Assembly (NCBI GenBank): GCA_963932545.1
Contig: CAWVRH010000020.1
Location: 1 to 30,202, forward strand
Source: UBA8337 sp963932545
GTDB lineage: Bacteria > Pseudomonadota > Alphaproteobacteria > RS24
Length of the DNA: 30,202 nucleotides
Direction of reading: 5' to 3'
The notes under the pieces are model-generated. The model was not told the DNA's origin. It did not search any database and saw only the letters and a list, made by a program, of their open reading frames with translations. Positions 23,096 to 30,202 of the stretch are shown one piece after another. Both the position numbers and the translations under genes were made by a program. The stretch's first letter is position 1, and each line of letters opens with the position of its first letter.

Positions 23096-24199
23096 CTAGC
23101 TAGCAAAAAAAACGTTTATGGCGGCGCAAACCTCGCGCACGTTGTCTTGGGTGGTGGCGAAAGAGATGGGCAGGCTTAACTGGCTATCGGCCAGCGCCTC
23201 GGCAATCGGCCAATCTCCCGACACATGTTCTTGCATGGCCTCTTGGCGGTGCGGCGCAATCGGGTAATGAATTTCTGTGCCAATGCCTTGCTCGCTTAAG
23301 AACTGGCGCAAGGCATCGCGTTGTTTTGTGCGGATGGCAAAAATGTGAAACACGTCAAAGCTATCGGTTTCTTGCAGAGGCAGAACCACTTGGGGCGGGA
23401 GATGGGCAAAATAAACTTGCGCCAACTCGCGTTTATGCGCCGTTATGGCATTTAAATGGGTTAATTTGACGTCCAAAATAGCCGCTTGAATTTCGTCGAG
23501 CCGCGAGTTTACACCTTGGTACATATTTTTATATTTTTCGTGAGAGCCATAATTTCGCAAAGCTCTTAGCTTTAACGCCAACTCATCATCATCCGTGGTG
23601 ATGGCGCCTCCATCTCCAAAGCATCCAAGGTTTTTTGTGGGATAAAAGCTGAAGCTACCCGTTTTGCCAAAAGTGCCGGTGGTTTTGCCAGCTAATTTGG
23701 CGCCATGCGATTGGGCGCAATCTTCAAAGACATCTAGGTCATGCTCATCGGCAAAACGCATAATTTCGGTCATCGCCGCTGGTTTGCCATATAGGTGGGT
23801 GGGCATAATGGCGCGTGTTTTAGGGGTCCGCGCAGCGGCCAATTGGCTGGCATCTAAATTATAGGTGGCGCTATTGGGCTCGACCAAAACGGGGTGATGC
23901 CCCGCCGCCAAAATGGCCAAAAGGGTGGCGATATAACTGTTGGAACTGGTGATAATATCGCTGCCTTTTGGGTAGTCCATGGCGCGCAAAGAAAGAGTGA
24001 GGGCATCCAAACCATTGGCCACGCCAATGCAATGTTTGGCGCCAATATAGGTGGCAAAATTATGTTCGAAGGAAGCAACGCTCTCACCATTGATAAACCA
24101 ACCGCTCGCTAGAACGCGCTTTACCGCCGTGTCAATCTCGGCCTCGAAAGGCGCATTGCTGGCTTGCAGGTTTTCATAAGCTATTTTCAAGGCACTCAT
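23096..24199 (-). CDS. DegT/DnrJ/EryC1/StrS sugar aminotransferase (FdtB/QdtB-like)
   Basis: This 367-aa PLP enzyme aminates a 3-keto dTDP-6-deoxyhexose at C3 using glutamate. Visible motifs are GVANGLDAL (about 59-67), FEDCAQSHGAK with the PLP-contacting Asp160, and the Schiff-base lysine in SFSFYPTKNLGCFGDGGAI (Lys189). The coupling to a sugar 3,4-ketoisomerase, with a four-base overlap, marks it as the C3-aminotransferase of Fuc3N or Qui3N biosynthesis rather than a C4 (PseC/ArnB-type) enzyme. This choice rests on context. Length is standard. No acyltransferase that would complete Fuc3NAc/Qui3NAc follows; the next gene is a GT8-like transferase. Confidence 0.9.
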   Translation of the reverse strand: MSALKIAYENLQASNAPFEAEIDTAVKRVLASGWFINGESVASFEHNFATYIGAKHCIGVANGLDALTLSLRAMDYPKGSDIITSSNSYIATLLAILAAGHHPVLVEPNSATYNLDASQLAAARTPKTRAIMPTHLYGKPAAMTEIMRFADEHDLDVFEDCAQSHGAKLAGKTTGTFGKTGSFSFYPTKNLGCFGDGGAITTDDDELALKLRALRNYGSHEKYKNMYQGVNSRLDEIQAAILDVKLTHLNAITAHKRELAQVYFAHLPPQVVLPLQETDSFDVFHIFAIRTKQRDALRQFLSEQGIGTEIHYPIAPHRQEAMQEHVSGDWPIAEALADSQLSLPISFATTQDNVREVCAAINVFFAS

Positions 24200-24576
24200 C
24201 CGTTTTGTGTCTTTTGCGGTTGCTCGTGAATATAATCACCTGCGTCATATTTATGCGAGGCAAAAACCAGCAAAGCCGCGTTCTCGTGAAATGTCATCGT
24301 GTGCCAATAGTCGGGCTCAATCAGTAGGCATTTGTCGGCGGAATCGAGTTTTACGGTTTTCTGCTCTTGGCCATTATCCATAAAAATATCCACCTGTCCG
24401 CCGATGGCAACGGCAGCTTGGCGGCATTTTTTATGGCCATGCCCGCCCCTAGTCTGGCCTTGTGCGTCGGTGATCCAGAAAACGCGCTCAATGGCAAAAG
24501 GCAGTGCCGCTTCTAAAACCGATAAAACGCCGCGGTCGTCGCCCATGGAAGGAAGGTTGAGGATTGTGATGCTCAT
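24196..24576 (-). CDS. dTDP-4-keto-6-deoxyglucose 3,4-ketoisomerase (FdtA/QdtA-like, WxcM cupin)
   Basis: The 126-aa single cupin has the size and layout of FdtA/QdtA. DDRGVLSVLE opens it, followed by RGGHGHKKC, whose two histidines (46 and 48) are the expected catalytic pair. EPDYWHTMTFHENAALLVFASHKYDAGDYI completes the family pattern. It moves the keto group from C4 to C3 of the RmlB product. FdtA yields the galacto (Fuc3N) and QdtA the gluco (Qui3N) series, and sequence inspection cannot separate them. The start has no clear ribosome site. It is the first gene of a minus-strand operon whose promoter lies in the 96-base gap facing the GT2-rmlB-rmlA operon. Confidence 0.92.
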   Translation of the reverse strand: MSITILNLPSMGDDRGVLSVLEAALPFAIERVFWITDAQGQTRGGHGHKKCRQAAVAIGGQVDIFMDNGQEQKTVKLDSADKCLLIEPDYWHTMTFHENAALLVFASHKYDAGDYIHEQPQKTQNG

Positions 24577-24672
24577 GAAGTCACGCTTTCTAATTTCTAT
24601 ATTATTAATGCGACAGTTGGACTAGAGTATCAAGTGTGTTGCTGAGCTAATTCATAAAGTGTGTGAGCTAAA
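24577..24672. promoter_or_regulatory. Divergent promoter region with a direct repeat
   Basis: This gap serves two divergent operons that share one pathway. On the plus-strand side AAGTGTGT...GAGCTAA occurs twice: at 24632-24650 with a TGCT insert and at 24657-24671 without it. The second copy ends one base before the GT2 ATG. On the minus strand TTGATA followed after 17-18 bases by CATTAAT is a possible promoter for the ketoisomerase operon. Neither flanking gene has a strong Shine-Dalgarno. Confidence 0.4.
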
Positions 24673-25431
24673 ATGCCGAAGAAAAACATCTCCATTGTGA
24701 CAGTAAGCTATCGGTCCGCCGACACTATATCGGGCACCTTGGGTTCCGTCGCTGCGCAGCGCGGTGTGCAAGTTGAGCATTTGGTTCAAGATGGGCAATC
24801 CGATGACGGAACTGCAGACATTGTAGCAAAATACGATCATGCAACTTTTGTAAGTGAGCCGGATGACGGCATTTATGACGCGTTGAACAAGGGGGTTGCG
24901 AATGGCTCCGGCGATATTATTGGCCTCCTGCATGCCGATGATTTTTATCCAAACCCCAAGGTTTTGGAAAAAGTTTCGAAATTGTTTCAGGCAGACCCCA
25001 GTTTAATGGGCGTTTATGGCGATTTAAAATATGTTGCCCAAGACGACACCGACAAGGTTGTGCGCTATTGGAAAGCGGGTCTATTTAAGCCATATAAACT
25101 GCATTTAGGCTGGATGCCGCCCCATCCAACAATATTTTTACGCCGCGACGCCTACGAAAAAATGGGTGGTTTTGACACCCGCTATAGAATTTCCGCTGAT
25201 TATGATTTTATCCTGCGCCTGTTTAAAACCTTCGGGCATAAAATAGACTATCTGCCCGAAGTGCTGGTTCATATGCGCACCGGTGGCGTTAGCAACGCTG
25301 GCTTGCGAAACCTATTGAAAAAATCGAAGGAAGATTTTTTGATTTCTTTGCGGATGGGATATTTTGCGCCCGTCAGTGTTTTGTTAAAAATGGCCTCAAA
25401 GGTAAAACAGTTTCGCAATACTTTGCGATAG
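24673..25431 (+). CDS. Glycosyltransferase family 2 (WcaA-like)
   Basis: This 252-aa GT-A enzyme opens ISIVTVSYRSADTISGTLGSV, with QDGQSDDGT (about 39-47), SEPDDGIYDALNKGVANGSGD (61-81) and the metal-binding LHADDF (86-91). It continues with the acceptor-side box HPTIFLRRDAYEKMGGFD and RISADYDFILRLF. This set is typical of colanic-acid- and O-antigen-type GT2 enzymes that use UDP- or dTDP-sugars. There is no transmembrane segment. It starts the second plus block, followed after 53 bases by rmlB. A role in transferring the dTDP-amino sugar made by its neighbours is reasonable but unproven. Confidence 0.93.
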   Translation: MPKKNISIVTVSYRSADTISGTLGSVAAQRGVQVEHLVQDGQSDDGTADIVAKYDHATFVSEPDDGIYDALNKGVANGSGDIIGLLHADDFYPNPKVLEKVSKLFQADPSLMGVYGDLKYVAQDDTDKVVRYWKAGLFKPYKLHLGWMPPHPTIFLRRDAYEKMGGFDTRYRISADYDFILRLFKTFGHKIDYLPEVLVHMRTGGVSNAGLRNLLKKSKEDFLISLRMGYFAPVSVLLKMASKVKQFRNTLR

Positions 25432-25484
25432 CGTGGCGCGGCTTTAAGTAGTAAGCCAAGCCCATGGATTTTGGGAACGAATAG

Positions 25485-26528
25485 ATGCTTTTAGTTACCG
25501 GCGGCGCTGGGTTTATCGGGAGTAATTTTGTCTTAGGGCAGACCGAACGAGGTATTGTCAATTTAGATGCCTTAACTTATGCGGGTAATCCAACAAATCT
25601 AGAATCCCTTAAAAGTCAGACCCATCATCATTTTGTGCATGGCTCTATTAATGATGAGAGTTTGGTGAACCAGCTATTTGAACAGCATAAACCCTCTGCC
25701 ATTGTTCATTTTGCGGCAGAAAGCCACGTCGACCGCTCCATTAAGGCCCCGCGCGATTTTATGGAAACCAATGTCTTGGGAACCTTCACTCTGCTCGAAG
25801 CGGCGCGCCATTACTGGGGTAAGTTGGAAGGCGCTGAAAAACAGAACTTCCGCTTTTTGCATGTATCGACAGACGAAGTTTATGGCAGCCTGTCGCCAAG
25901 CGACCCTGCTTTTAGCGAGACCACCCCTTATGCGCCCAACAGTCCTTATTCGGCCAGTAAAGCGGCGAGCGACCATTTGGTGCGGGCTTATTTTCATACC
26001 TATGGATTGCCCGTTTTAACGACCAATTGCTCGAATAATTATGGCCCCTATCATTTTCCTGAAAAGCTCATTCCATTAATCCTTCACAATGCTTTAAACG
26101 ATAAGCCTCTGCCGATTTATGGCGATGGCCAGCAAGTGCGCGATTGGCTTTATGTGAGCGATCACTGTGAGGCCATTGGGACGGTTTTGGAGAAAGGCGA
26201 GTTAGGCGAGGTTTATAATATTGGCGGCAATAATGAGATGGCCAATATTGATGTCGTGCATCATATATGCGCGCTGCTGGATGAATTGCGTCCGCGCGCG
26301 ACAGGAAATTATGCGGATCTCATCACTTATGTGACGGACCGGCCAGGCCATGACCGGCGGTATGCCATCGATGCGAGCAAAATGAAAAATCAATTGGGCT
26401 GGTCGCCGCGCGAGACCTTTGAAACAGGTATGCGAAAAACGGTGGAATGGTATTTAAATAATTCAGCTTGGGTGGAAGGGGTAACCTCTGGCACCTATCG
26501 CGAGTGGATTGAGGGGCAATATGACTAA
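25485..26528 (+). CDS. rmlB: dTDP-glucose 4,6-dehydratase
   Basis: The 347-aa extended SDR converts dTDP-glucose to dTDP-4-keto-6-deoxyglucose. VTGGAGFIGSNF is the NAD-binding loop; LDALTYAGNPTNL, HFAAESHVDRSI and the catalytic STDEVYGSL follow (Thr, with the adjacent Asp-Glu pair). YSASKAASDH carries the YxxxK motif, and NCSNNYGPYHFPEKLIPL confirms the subfamily. GGGAAC lies seven bases before the ATG. It overlaps rmlA by eight bases. RmlC and RmlD are not seen, so the product most likely feeds the divergently encoded ketoisomerase and aminotransferase rather than rhamnose. Confidence 0.97.
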   Translation: MLLVTGGAGFIGSNFVLGQTERGIVNLDALTYAGNPTNLESLKSQTHHHFVHGSINDESLVNQLFEQHKPSAIVHFAAESHVDRSIKAPRDFMETNVLGTFTLLEAARHYWGKLEGAEKQNFRFLHVSTDEVYGSLSPSDPAFSETTPYAPNSPYSASKAASDHLVRAYFHTYGLPVLTTNCSNNYGPYHFPEKLIPLILHNALNDKPLPIYGDGQQVRDWLYVSDHCEAIGTVLEKGELGEVYNIGGNNEMANIDVVHHICALLDELRPRATGNYADLITYVTDRPGHDRRYAIDASKMKNQLGWSPRETFETGMRKTVEWYLNNSAWVEGVTSGTYREWIEGQYD

Positions 26529-27408
26529 TCCGACGAGAAGAAAAGGCATTGTTCTGGCGGGCGGTTCGGGCACGCGCCTGTATCCCGCGACACGGGTTGT
26601 CTCCAAACAATTACTGCCTGTCTATGACAAGCCGATGATTTATTACCCGATTTCGACGCTTATGTTGGCAGGCATTCGCGACATTCTCATCATCAGCACG
26701 CCAACCGACTTGCCGCGGTTTGAAGAAATGCTTGGCGATGGGTCTAATTTTGGCGTGCAGTTTTCTTATTGTGTGCAGCCGTCGCCAGATGGCTTGGCGC
26801 AGGCTCTTATTTTGGCCGAAGATTTTCTGGATGGTGCCCCGTCTGTATTGATTTTGGGCGATAATATATTCTACGGCAATGAGTTGATTTCTATCTTGCA
26901 AGAAGCCGATAAGGCCGCCTCTGGAGCCTCGGTTTTTGCTTATCGGGTGCGCAATCCGCAAGACTATGGCGTGGTAGAATTTGATGCCAATGGCCAGGCG
27001 GTTTCCTTGGAAGAAAAACCAAGCGAGCCGAAAAGCTCTTATGCGGTCACGGGTTTGTATTTCTATGATGAGAAAGCGCCTGAATACGCTCGAAAATTGA
27101 CGCCGTCGGCGCGCGGAGAGTTGGAAATCACCGATTTGAACCGTGTTTATTTAGAAGCTCAAACTCTCAAAACAGAGGTTTTTGGTCGCGGGTTTGCTTG
27201 GTTGGATACGGGCACACACACTTCTTTATTGGCGGCGGCGCAATTCATTCAAAATGTGGAAGAACGCCAAGGGCTCAAAATAGCCTGTCTGGAAGAAATT
27301 GCTTTCCATCAAGGTTGGCTGTCGGCGGACAAGCTGCAAGGCCTCATCGCCAATCTAGGCAAGACGGACTATGCGCTTTACCTCACGGAAATACTGGCAG
27401 AAGCTTAA
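26521..27408 (+). CDS. rmlA: Glucose-1-phosphate thymidylyltransferase
   Basis: This 295-aa enzyme joins dTTP and glucose-1-phosphate to dTDP-glucose, the first step of the dTDP-sugar route. I start it at the ATG at 26521, which overlaps the end of rmlB and has GAGGGG just upstream; an in-frame start 12 bases earlier is less likely. Signatures are LAGGSGTRLYPATRVVSKQLLP, DKPMIYYPISTLMLAGI, LILGDNIFYG and FAWLDTGTHTSLL. Length is normal (about 290). It is the last gene of its operon and converges with a GT4 gene 29 bases away, with no obvious terminator between them. Confidence 0.97.
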   Translation: MTNPTRRKGIVLAGGSGTRLYPATRVVSKQLLPVYDKPMIYYPISTLMLAGIRDILIISTPTDLPRFEEMLGDGSNFGVQFSYCVQPSPDGLAQALILAEDFLDGAPSVLILGDNIFYGNELISILQEADKAASGASVFAYRVRNPQDYGVVEFDANGQAVSLEEKPSEPKSSYAVTGLYFYDEKAPEYARKLTPSARGELEITDLNRVYLEAQTLKTEVFGRGFAWLDTGTHTSLLAAAQFIQNVEERQGLKIACLEEIAFHQGWLSADKLQGLIANLGKTDYALYLTEILAEA

Positions 27409-27437
27409 AACTGGGCGCGTCTATCTAGGCATTCTGG

Positions 27438-28577
27438 CTATTTGGCGGAAGACGGTTTGCTTTTGTGAGCTTGAAGAACCTCGTCATAAATGCGCGCATA
27501 TTCGGCACACATTTTTTTGGCAGAGAATAATTCTTCAAACCGCCGTTCGGCTTGGCGACCCATTTGCTCGGCAATCGTTGGATGGAAGATTAAGAAATTC
27601 ATCGCGTTGTGCAAAGCTTGGGAATTTTTAGGGGGGATTACCAATCCGGTATTCTCATGTTCATTGACGTAAGAGGTGCCGGTTCCCAGTTCCGTGCAAA
27701 TGAGCGGCTTGCGGCGCATGGCGGCCTCCAGTTGAACCAAACCAAACGCCTCGGATCGCAAATGAGAGGGTAAAACAAGGCCCGAACATAATTCTAAGAG
27801 CGCAGCTTTATCGGTGTCTTCAAATTTTCCCGTGAAATAGACATTCTTGAGTTTCATGGCCCGCGCTTTGGTGCGTAACTTTTCCAGCTCAGGACCGGCC
27901 CCCGCAATGACGACATTTGCGCTTAGGTTCTTTGCAGCCTCCAATAGGGTTGAGACCCCTTTATAATTCCGCAAGACGCCGAGGAATAAAAAGAACGGTT
28001 GGTCTATTTCGGCCTTCCATTTTTTCAGATCTTTTTGACTTGCCTTGTGGAATGTTTTGCTGTCGAGCCCGAGGGATACGGCTTCTGTTTTGTCTTTGTG
28101 TTTTTGTAACACCAAGCTTGTTTTCAGGTAGACGCTAGAGGTGCAAATAATCCGATCGACGGAATTTAAGAACAACCGTTGAATGGGGGCATAGGCATGT
28201 TTCAAAACCTGCTGACGCACAATATCTGAGTGATAAGTCACAATGCTCGGTTTATCGATGCCTGAGCTCAGTTTCATGATGTCAGCGAATGGGTAGGGGT
28301 AGTGGTAATGAATAAGGTCAAACTTTGGCGCTAGATCTCGAAATTTGGAAATCGCGCTGAAGGAAAGTGGGGTCGAGGCAATCTCGATATTTGTTTTCGC
28401 TTGCGATACGAAATGGTCTTCATACTTAAAACGTTTGCCCTTTGGGTTGGCGCTCAGGGTAAAGACTTCCGATTTAATGCCATGCGCTTTGCCACCATTG
28501 GCGAGGTGGCGAATGGCCTGCTCAATGCCGCCATAACTATCTGGGTAGTAGGTTTTATATACGTGCAGGATTTTCAT
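27438..28577 (-). CDS. Glycosyltransferase family 4 (GT-B fold)
   Basis: The 379-aa product opens MKILHVYKTYYPDSYGGIEQAI, a standard GT4 N-terminal domain with the glycine-rich acceptor loop. YHSDIVRQ (about 118-125) lies mid-protein. FFLFLGVLRNYKGVSTLLEAAKNL and the SEAFGLVQLEAAMRRKPLI box (E-x7-E, near 285-303) form the nucleotide-sugar site of a retaining GT-B enzyme. These often add mannose; manC in this locus makes GDP-mannose, so that donor is plausible. Its ATG follows the preceding stop with no gap (TAAATG) and lacks a Shine-Dalgarno, so it is coupled to the gene before it. It ends the right-hand minus block. Confidence 0.92.
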   Translation of the reverse strand: MKILHVYKTYYPDSYGGIEQAIRHLANGGKAHGIKSEVFTLSANPKGKRFKYEDHFVSQAKTNIEIASTPLSFSAISKFRDLAPKFDLIHYHYPYPFADIMKLSSGIDKPSIVTYHSDIVRQQVLKHAYAPIQRLFLNSVDRIICTSSVYLKTSLVLQKHKDKTEAVSLGLDSKTFHKASQKDLKKWKAEIDQPFFLFLGVLRNYKGVSTLLEAAKNLSANVVIAGAGPELEKLRTKARAMKLKNVYFTGKFEDTDKAALLELCSGLVLPSHLRSEAFGLVQLEAAMRRKPLICTELGTGTSYVNEHENTGLVIPPKNSQALHNAMNFLIFHPTIAEQMGRQAERRFEELFSAKKMCAEYARIYDEVLQAHKSKPSSAK

Positions 28578-29672
28578 TTACCGTCTGCTTTTTTTTTTGA
28601 GCACTACCGCTTCGCGAAATAAGTTTGCCATGCCAACTGCCGAGGCGGGCCATGAGAAGCGTTTGGCCTCTTGCACAGCCTTCTTCGCCAGTGTCTCGCG
28701 AACAGAAACATCTTCCACTAGCAATCTTAAGTTTTGTTTTAGGGCATCCGTAGTCCTCGGGTCAACATACAAGCCTGCGTTGCCTGCAATTTCTGGCATA
28801 GAAGACACACAAGAGGTCAATATGGGCTTGCCATACTGCAAGGCTTCAGCAATCGGTAAGCCAAAGCCTTCGTAGAGGGACGGCATGGCGAGAAACTCGC
28901 AGCTCGCATAGAGTTGGTGCAAAGTGGTGTCGTCTGGCGACGCAAAAACGTGGGTATGGTTTTCCAGTTTATGGCGTTGGATGAGAGAGGCAATATGGAC
29001 ACCGCCCCAACCCGTGCCGCCAGCGATGGCTAAATCGAAATTGGCCTTAAGTGTCTCCGGCAAAGCGGCAAAGGCTTCGAGCAGGCGAGCCAGATTTTTA
29101 CGCGGTTCCAGAGTGCCGACAAACAAAATAAATGGTTTTTCTATGGGGCGTTTTTGTATCGCCTTTTGAGCTGGCGAGGCGCCAGGATGCACGACGCGTA
29201 TTTTACTTTCAGTCATCGGAAAAAAGCGGATGAGGTCATCGGCCGTCGATTGTGAGACACAGGCAATCCTATCGGCCCGAAGCACGGCTCTTTTGAACTG
29301 TAAATGCTCGCTCGCCCAAGTCCGCCACCGCATGGTTTCGGGGTGGGTCTTCCATACCAAGTCGTGCACGCTCACCACGGTAGCCAAAGAACTTGGAAGG
29401 CCGAAGGGCAAACGATGGGCAGGCCCCCAAAACACGTCGGGCTGGCAGGTTTGGAGTATCGACTGCAACCCTGTTAAATGCCAATTGCGGGCCGGAGGAC
29501 GGCTCCTTTCGACGTTTAAAGTGTCGTTTTGGTAAAACGCGTGAACTGACTTGGGACAGGCGAAGGTGATATGGGCCTTATCGGGATGGCTATGCAGAGC
29601 CGTCTGTGCTGCCACGCGCCCAATACCGGAGGCGGGCTTGGTAAGCGCACTGCCATCTGCCAGCACACGCAT
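28578..29672 (-). CDS. Glycosyltransferase family 4 (mannosyltransferase-like)
   Basis: This 364-aa GT-B enzyme starts at the ATG at 29672, inside the stop of the preceding GT2 (TGATG); the frame is open five codons further, but the coupled start is the natural one. LADGSALTKPASGIGRVA is the acceptor-side loop seen in WbaZ/MtfB-like mannosyltransferases. VSVHDLVWKTHPETM, ILFVGTLEPRKNLARLLEAF and the YEGFGLPIAEALQYGKPIL box (E-x7-E) are textbook GT4 features. GDP-mannose is the likely donor by family resemblance, which fits manC. The C-terminus ends in a basic KKKSRR tail that could bind the membrane. Confidence 0.92.
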   Translation of the reverse strand: MRVLADGSALTKPASGIGRVAAQTALHSHPDKAHITFACPKSVHAFYQNDTLNVERSRPPARNWHLTGLQSILQTCQPDVFWGPAHRLPFGLPSSLATVVSVHDLVWKTHPETMRWRTWASEHLQFKRAVLRADRIACVSQSTADDLIRFFPMTESKIRVVHPGASPAQKAIQKRPIEKPFILFVGTLEPRKNLARLLEAFAALPETLKANFDLAIAGGTGWGGVHIASLIQRHKLENHTHVFASPDDTTLHQLYASCEFLAMPSLYEGFGLPIAEALQYGKPILTSCVSSMPEIAGNAGLYVDPRTTDALKQNLRLLVEDVSVRETLAKKAVQEAKRFSWPASAVGMANLFREAVVLKKKSRR

Positions 29673-30202
29673 CAGAATTTCCGCCAAAGCATTAAATGTT
29701 TAAGCGTCTGCTTGTTGGAGCGCCATAGATAGGCGCCCCAAGCGGACAAGGGATGGCGGCCATGGTCTATCTCAATGCGACGCATTTCTGTCAGCGCCAA
29801 ACGCCATTTTTTTTGCGACACGCCACCATCGCTTTGGTAGACGCTGGGTTGCTTCAAGATGGAAATGCGCGGACCGTGTTGCAACAACTTGTAAAAAAGA
29901 TCTACATCCATAGCTATTTTATAGGTGGGCGAATATCCGCCGACTTTTTCCAACAGGGATTTTCGGATAACCATTCCAGGGTGATTGATGGCAGGGTGGC
30001 GCCAACGAATTGGAGCTTTCATTGAAAAATAATCGGGTTGGATGATTTTTTGCCGCTTGGGATCGGAAAAAACCATGGCAGAAATGACGATGTCTGACTG
30101 GTCTTTCTCAATGACATCGCGAACGGATTTTAGGTAGTTTTCGTCAACCCAGTCATCCGCGTTGAGGGTTGCCACATAGTCTGACTTTGCGAGAATCCAG
30201 GC
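29672..30202 (-). CDS. Glycosyltransferase family 2, 5' end beyond the window
   Basis: This is the C-terminal 176 residues of a GT-A enzyme. The frame stays open to the last base, so the true start lies outside. SDYVATLNADDW holds the metal-binding NADD. MVFSDPKRQKIIQPDYFSMKAPIRWRH and INHPGMVIRKSLLEKVGGYSPTYKIAMDVDLFYKLL are the acceptor-side and catalytic Asp-Val-Asp regions typical of WcaA-like GT2 enzymes. It closely mirrors the layout of the GT2 at 24673-25431 and may be a paralogue. Its stop overlaps the next ATG by one base, making it the upstream member of a three-gene minus-strand run. Confidence 0.93.
   Translation of the reverse strand, partial: AWILAKSDYVATLNADDWVDENYLKSVRDVIEKDQSDIVISAMVFSDPKRQKIIQPDYFSMKAPIRWRHPAINHPGMVIRKSLLEKVGGYSPTYKIAMDVDLFYKLLQHGPRISILKQPSVYQSDGGVSQKKWRLALTEMRRIEIDHGRHPLSAWGAYLWRSNKQTLKHLMLWRKF

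Noticed and set aside
25485..27408. dTDP-rhamnose operon
   Set aside because: rmlB and rmlA are present but rmlC and rmlD are not, while a ketoisomerase and C3-aminotransferase are encoded next door.

Overview
The window reads as chromosomal DNA of an alphaproteobacterium of moderate GC content. This is inferred from the protein families (an LptD with a short N-terminal domain, a MipA/OmpV porin-like protein, a biotin-carrier and carboxyltransferase pair, AGCS and YghU enzymes) and from a Val(GAC) tRNA-like arm. I cannot name a genus. Almost all of the sequence is coding, most genes have ordinary Shine-Dalgarno sites, and no transposase, integrase, rRNA or CRISPR array is visible.

Bases 1-310 are the least ordinary stretch. 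There is no convincing gene. Short direct and inverted repeats run up to a clean 3' half of a tRNA-Val(GAC) gene (anticodon arm to CCA, 261-310) that has no matching 5' half. This is what one junction of a tRNA-targeting integrative element looks like, with the element lying left of the window. Next come an unrecognised 156-residue protein, a 29-codon secreted-peptide ORF on the minus strand, a small exported protein, an exported serine hydrolase of the beta-lactamase/NylB type and a saccharopine-dehydrogenase-like reductase. A perfect 24-bp tandem duplication sits at the junction of the last two.

Bases 4000-11080 are housekeeping and metabolism: a sodium/alanine-type symporter, a cold-shock protein, the YghU glutathione transferase, a minus-strand operon (biotin carrier, carboxyltransferase, MDR oxidoreductase) and a MipA/OmpV outer-membrane protein. 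lptD (LPS export) follows on the minus strand without its frequent neighbours surA and pdxA.

From about 13300 to the right edge lies a surface-polysaccharide locus built of four alternating blocks. The first plus block has a 38-codon leader ORF, manC, ugd, a Wzx-type flippase, an asparagine-synthetase-like protein, a CapA-like metallophosphatase, a GT2 and a TIGR04325-type methyltransferase. A minus block has a sugar 3,4-ketoisomerase, a DegT-type aminotransferase and a GT8-like transferase. A second plus block has a GT2, rmlB and rmlA. The last minus block has two GT4 enzymes and a GT2 cut by the window edge. Together these make GDP-mannose, UDP-glucuronate and a dTDP-3-amino-3,6-dideoxyhexose (Fuc3N or Qui3N type), at least six transferases to assemble them, and a flippase to export the lipid-linked unit. 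No Wzy polymerase, Wza/Wzc export machinery, RmlC/RmlD or sugar N-acyltransferase is seen, so the locus continues beyond the right edge or depends on genes elsewhere. The most novel-looking part is the asparagine-synthetase-like/CapA pair, which may amidate or otherwise modify the glycan.
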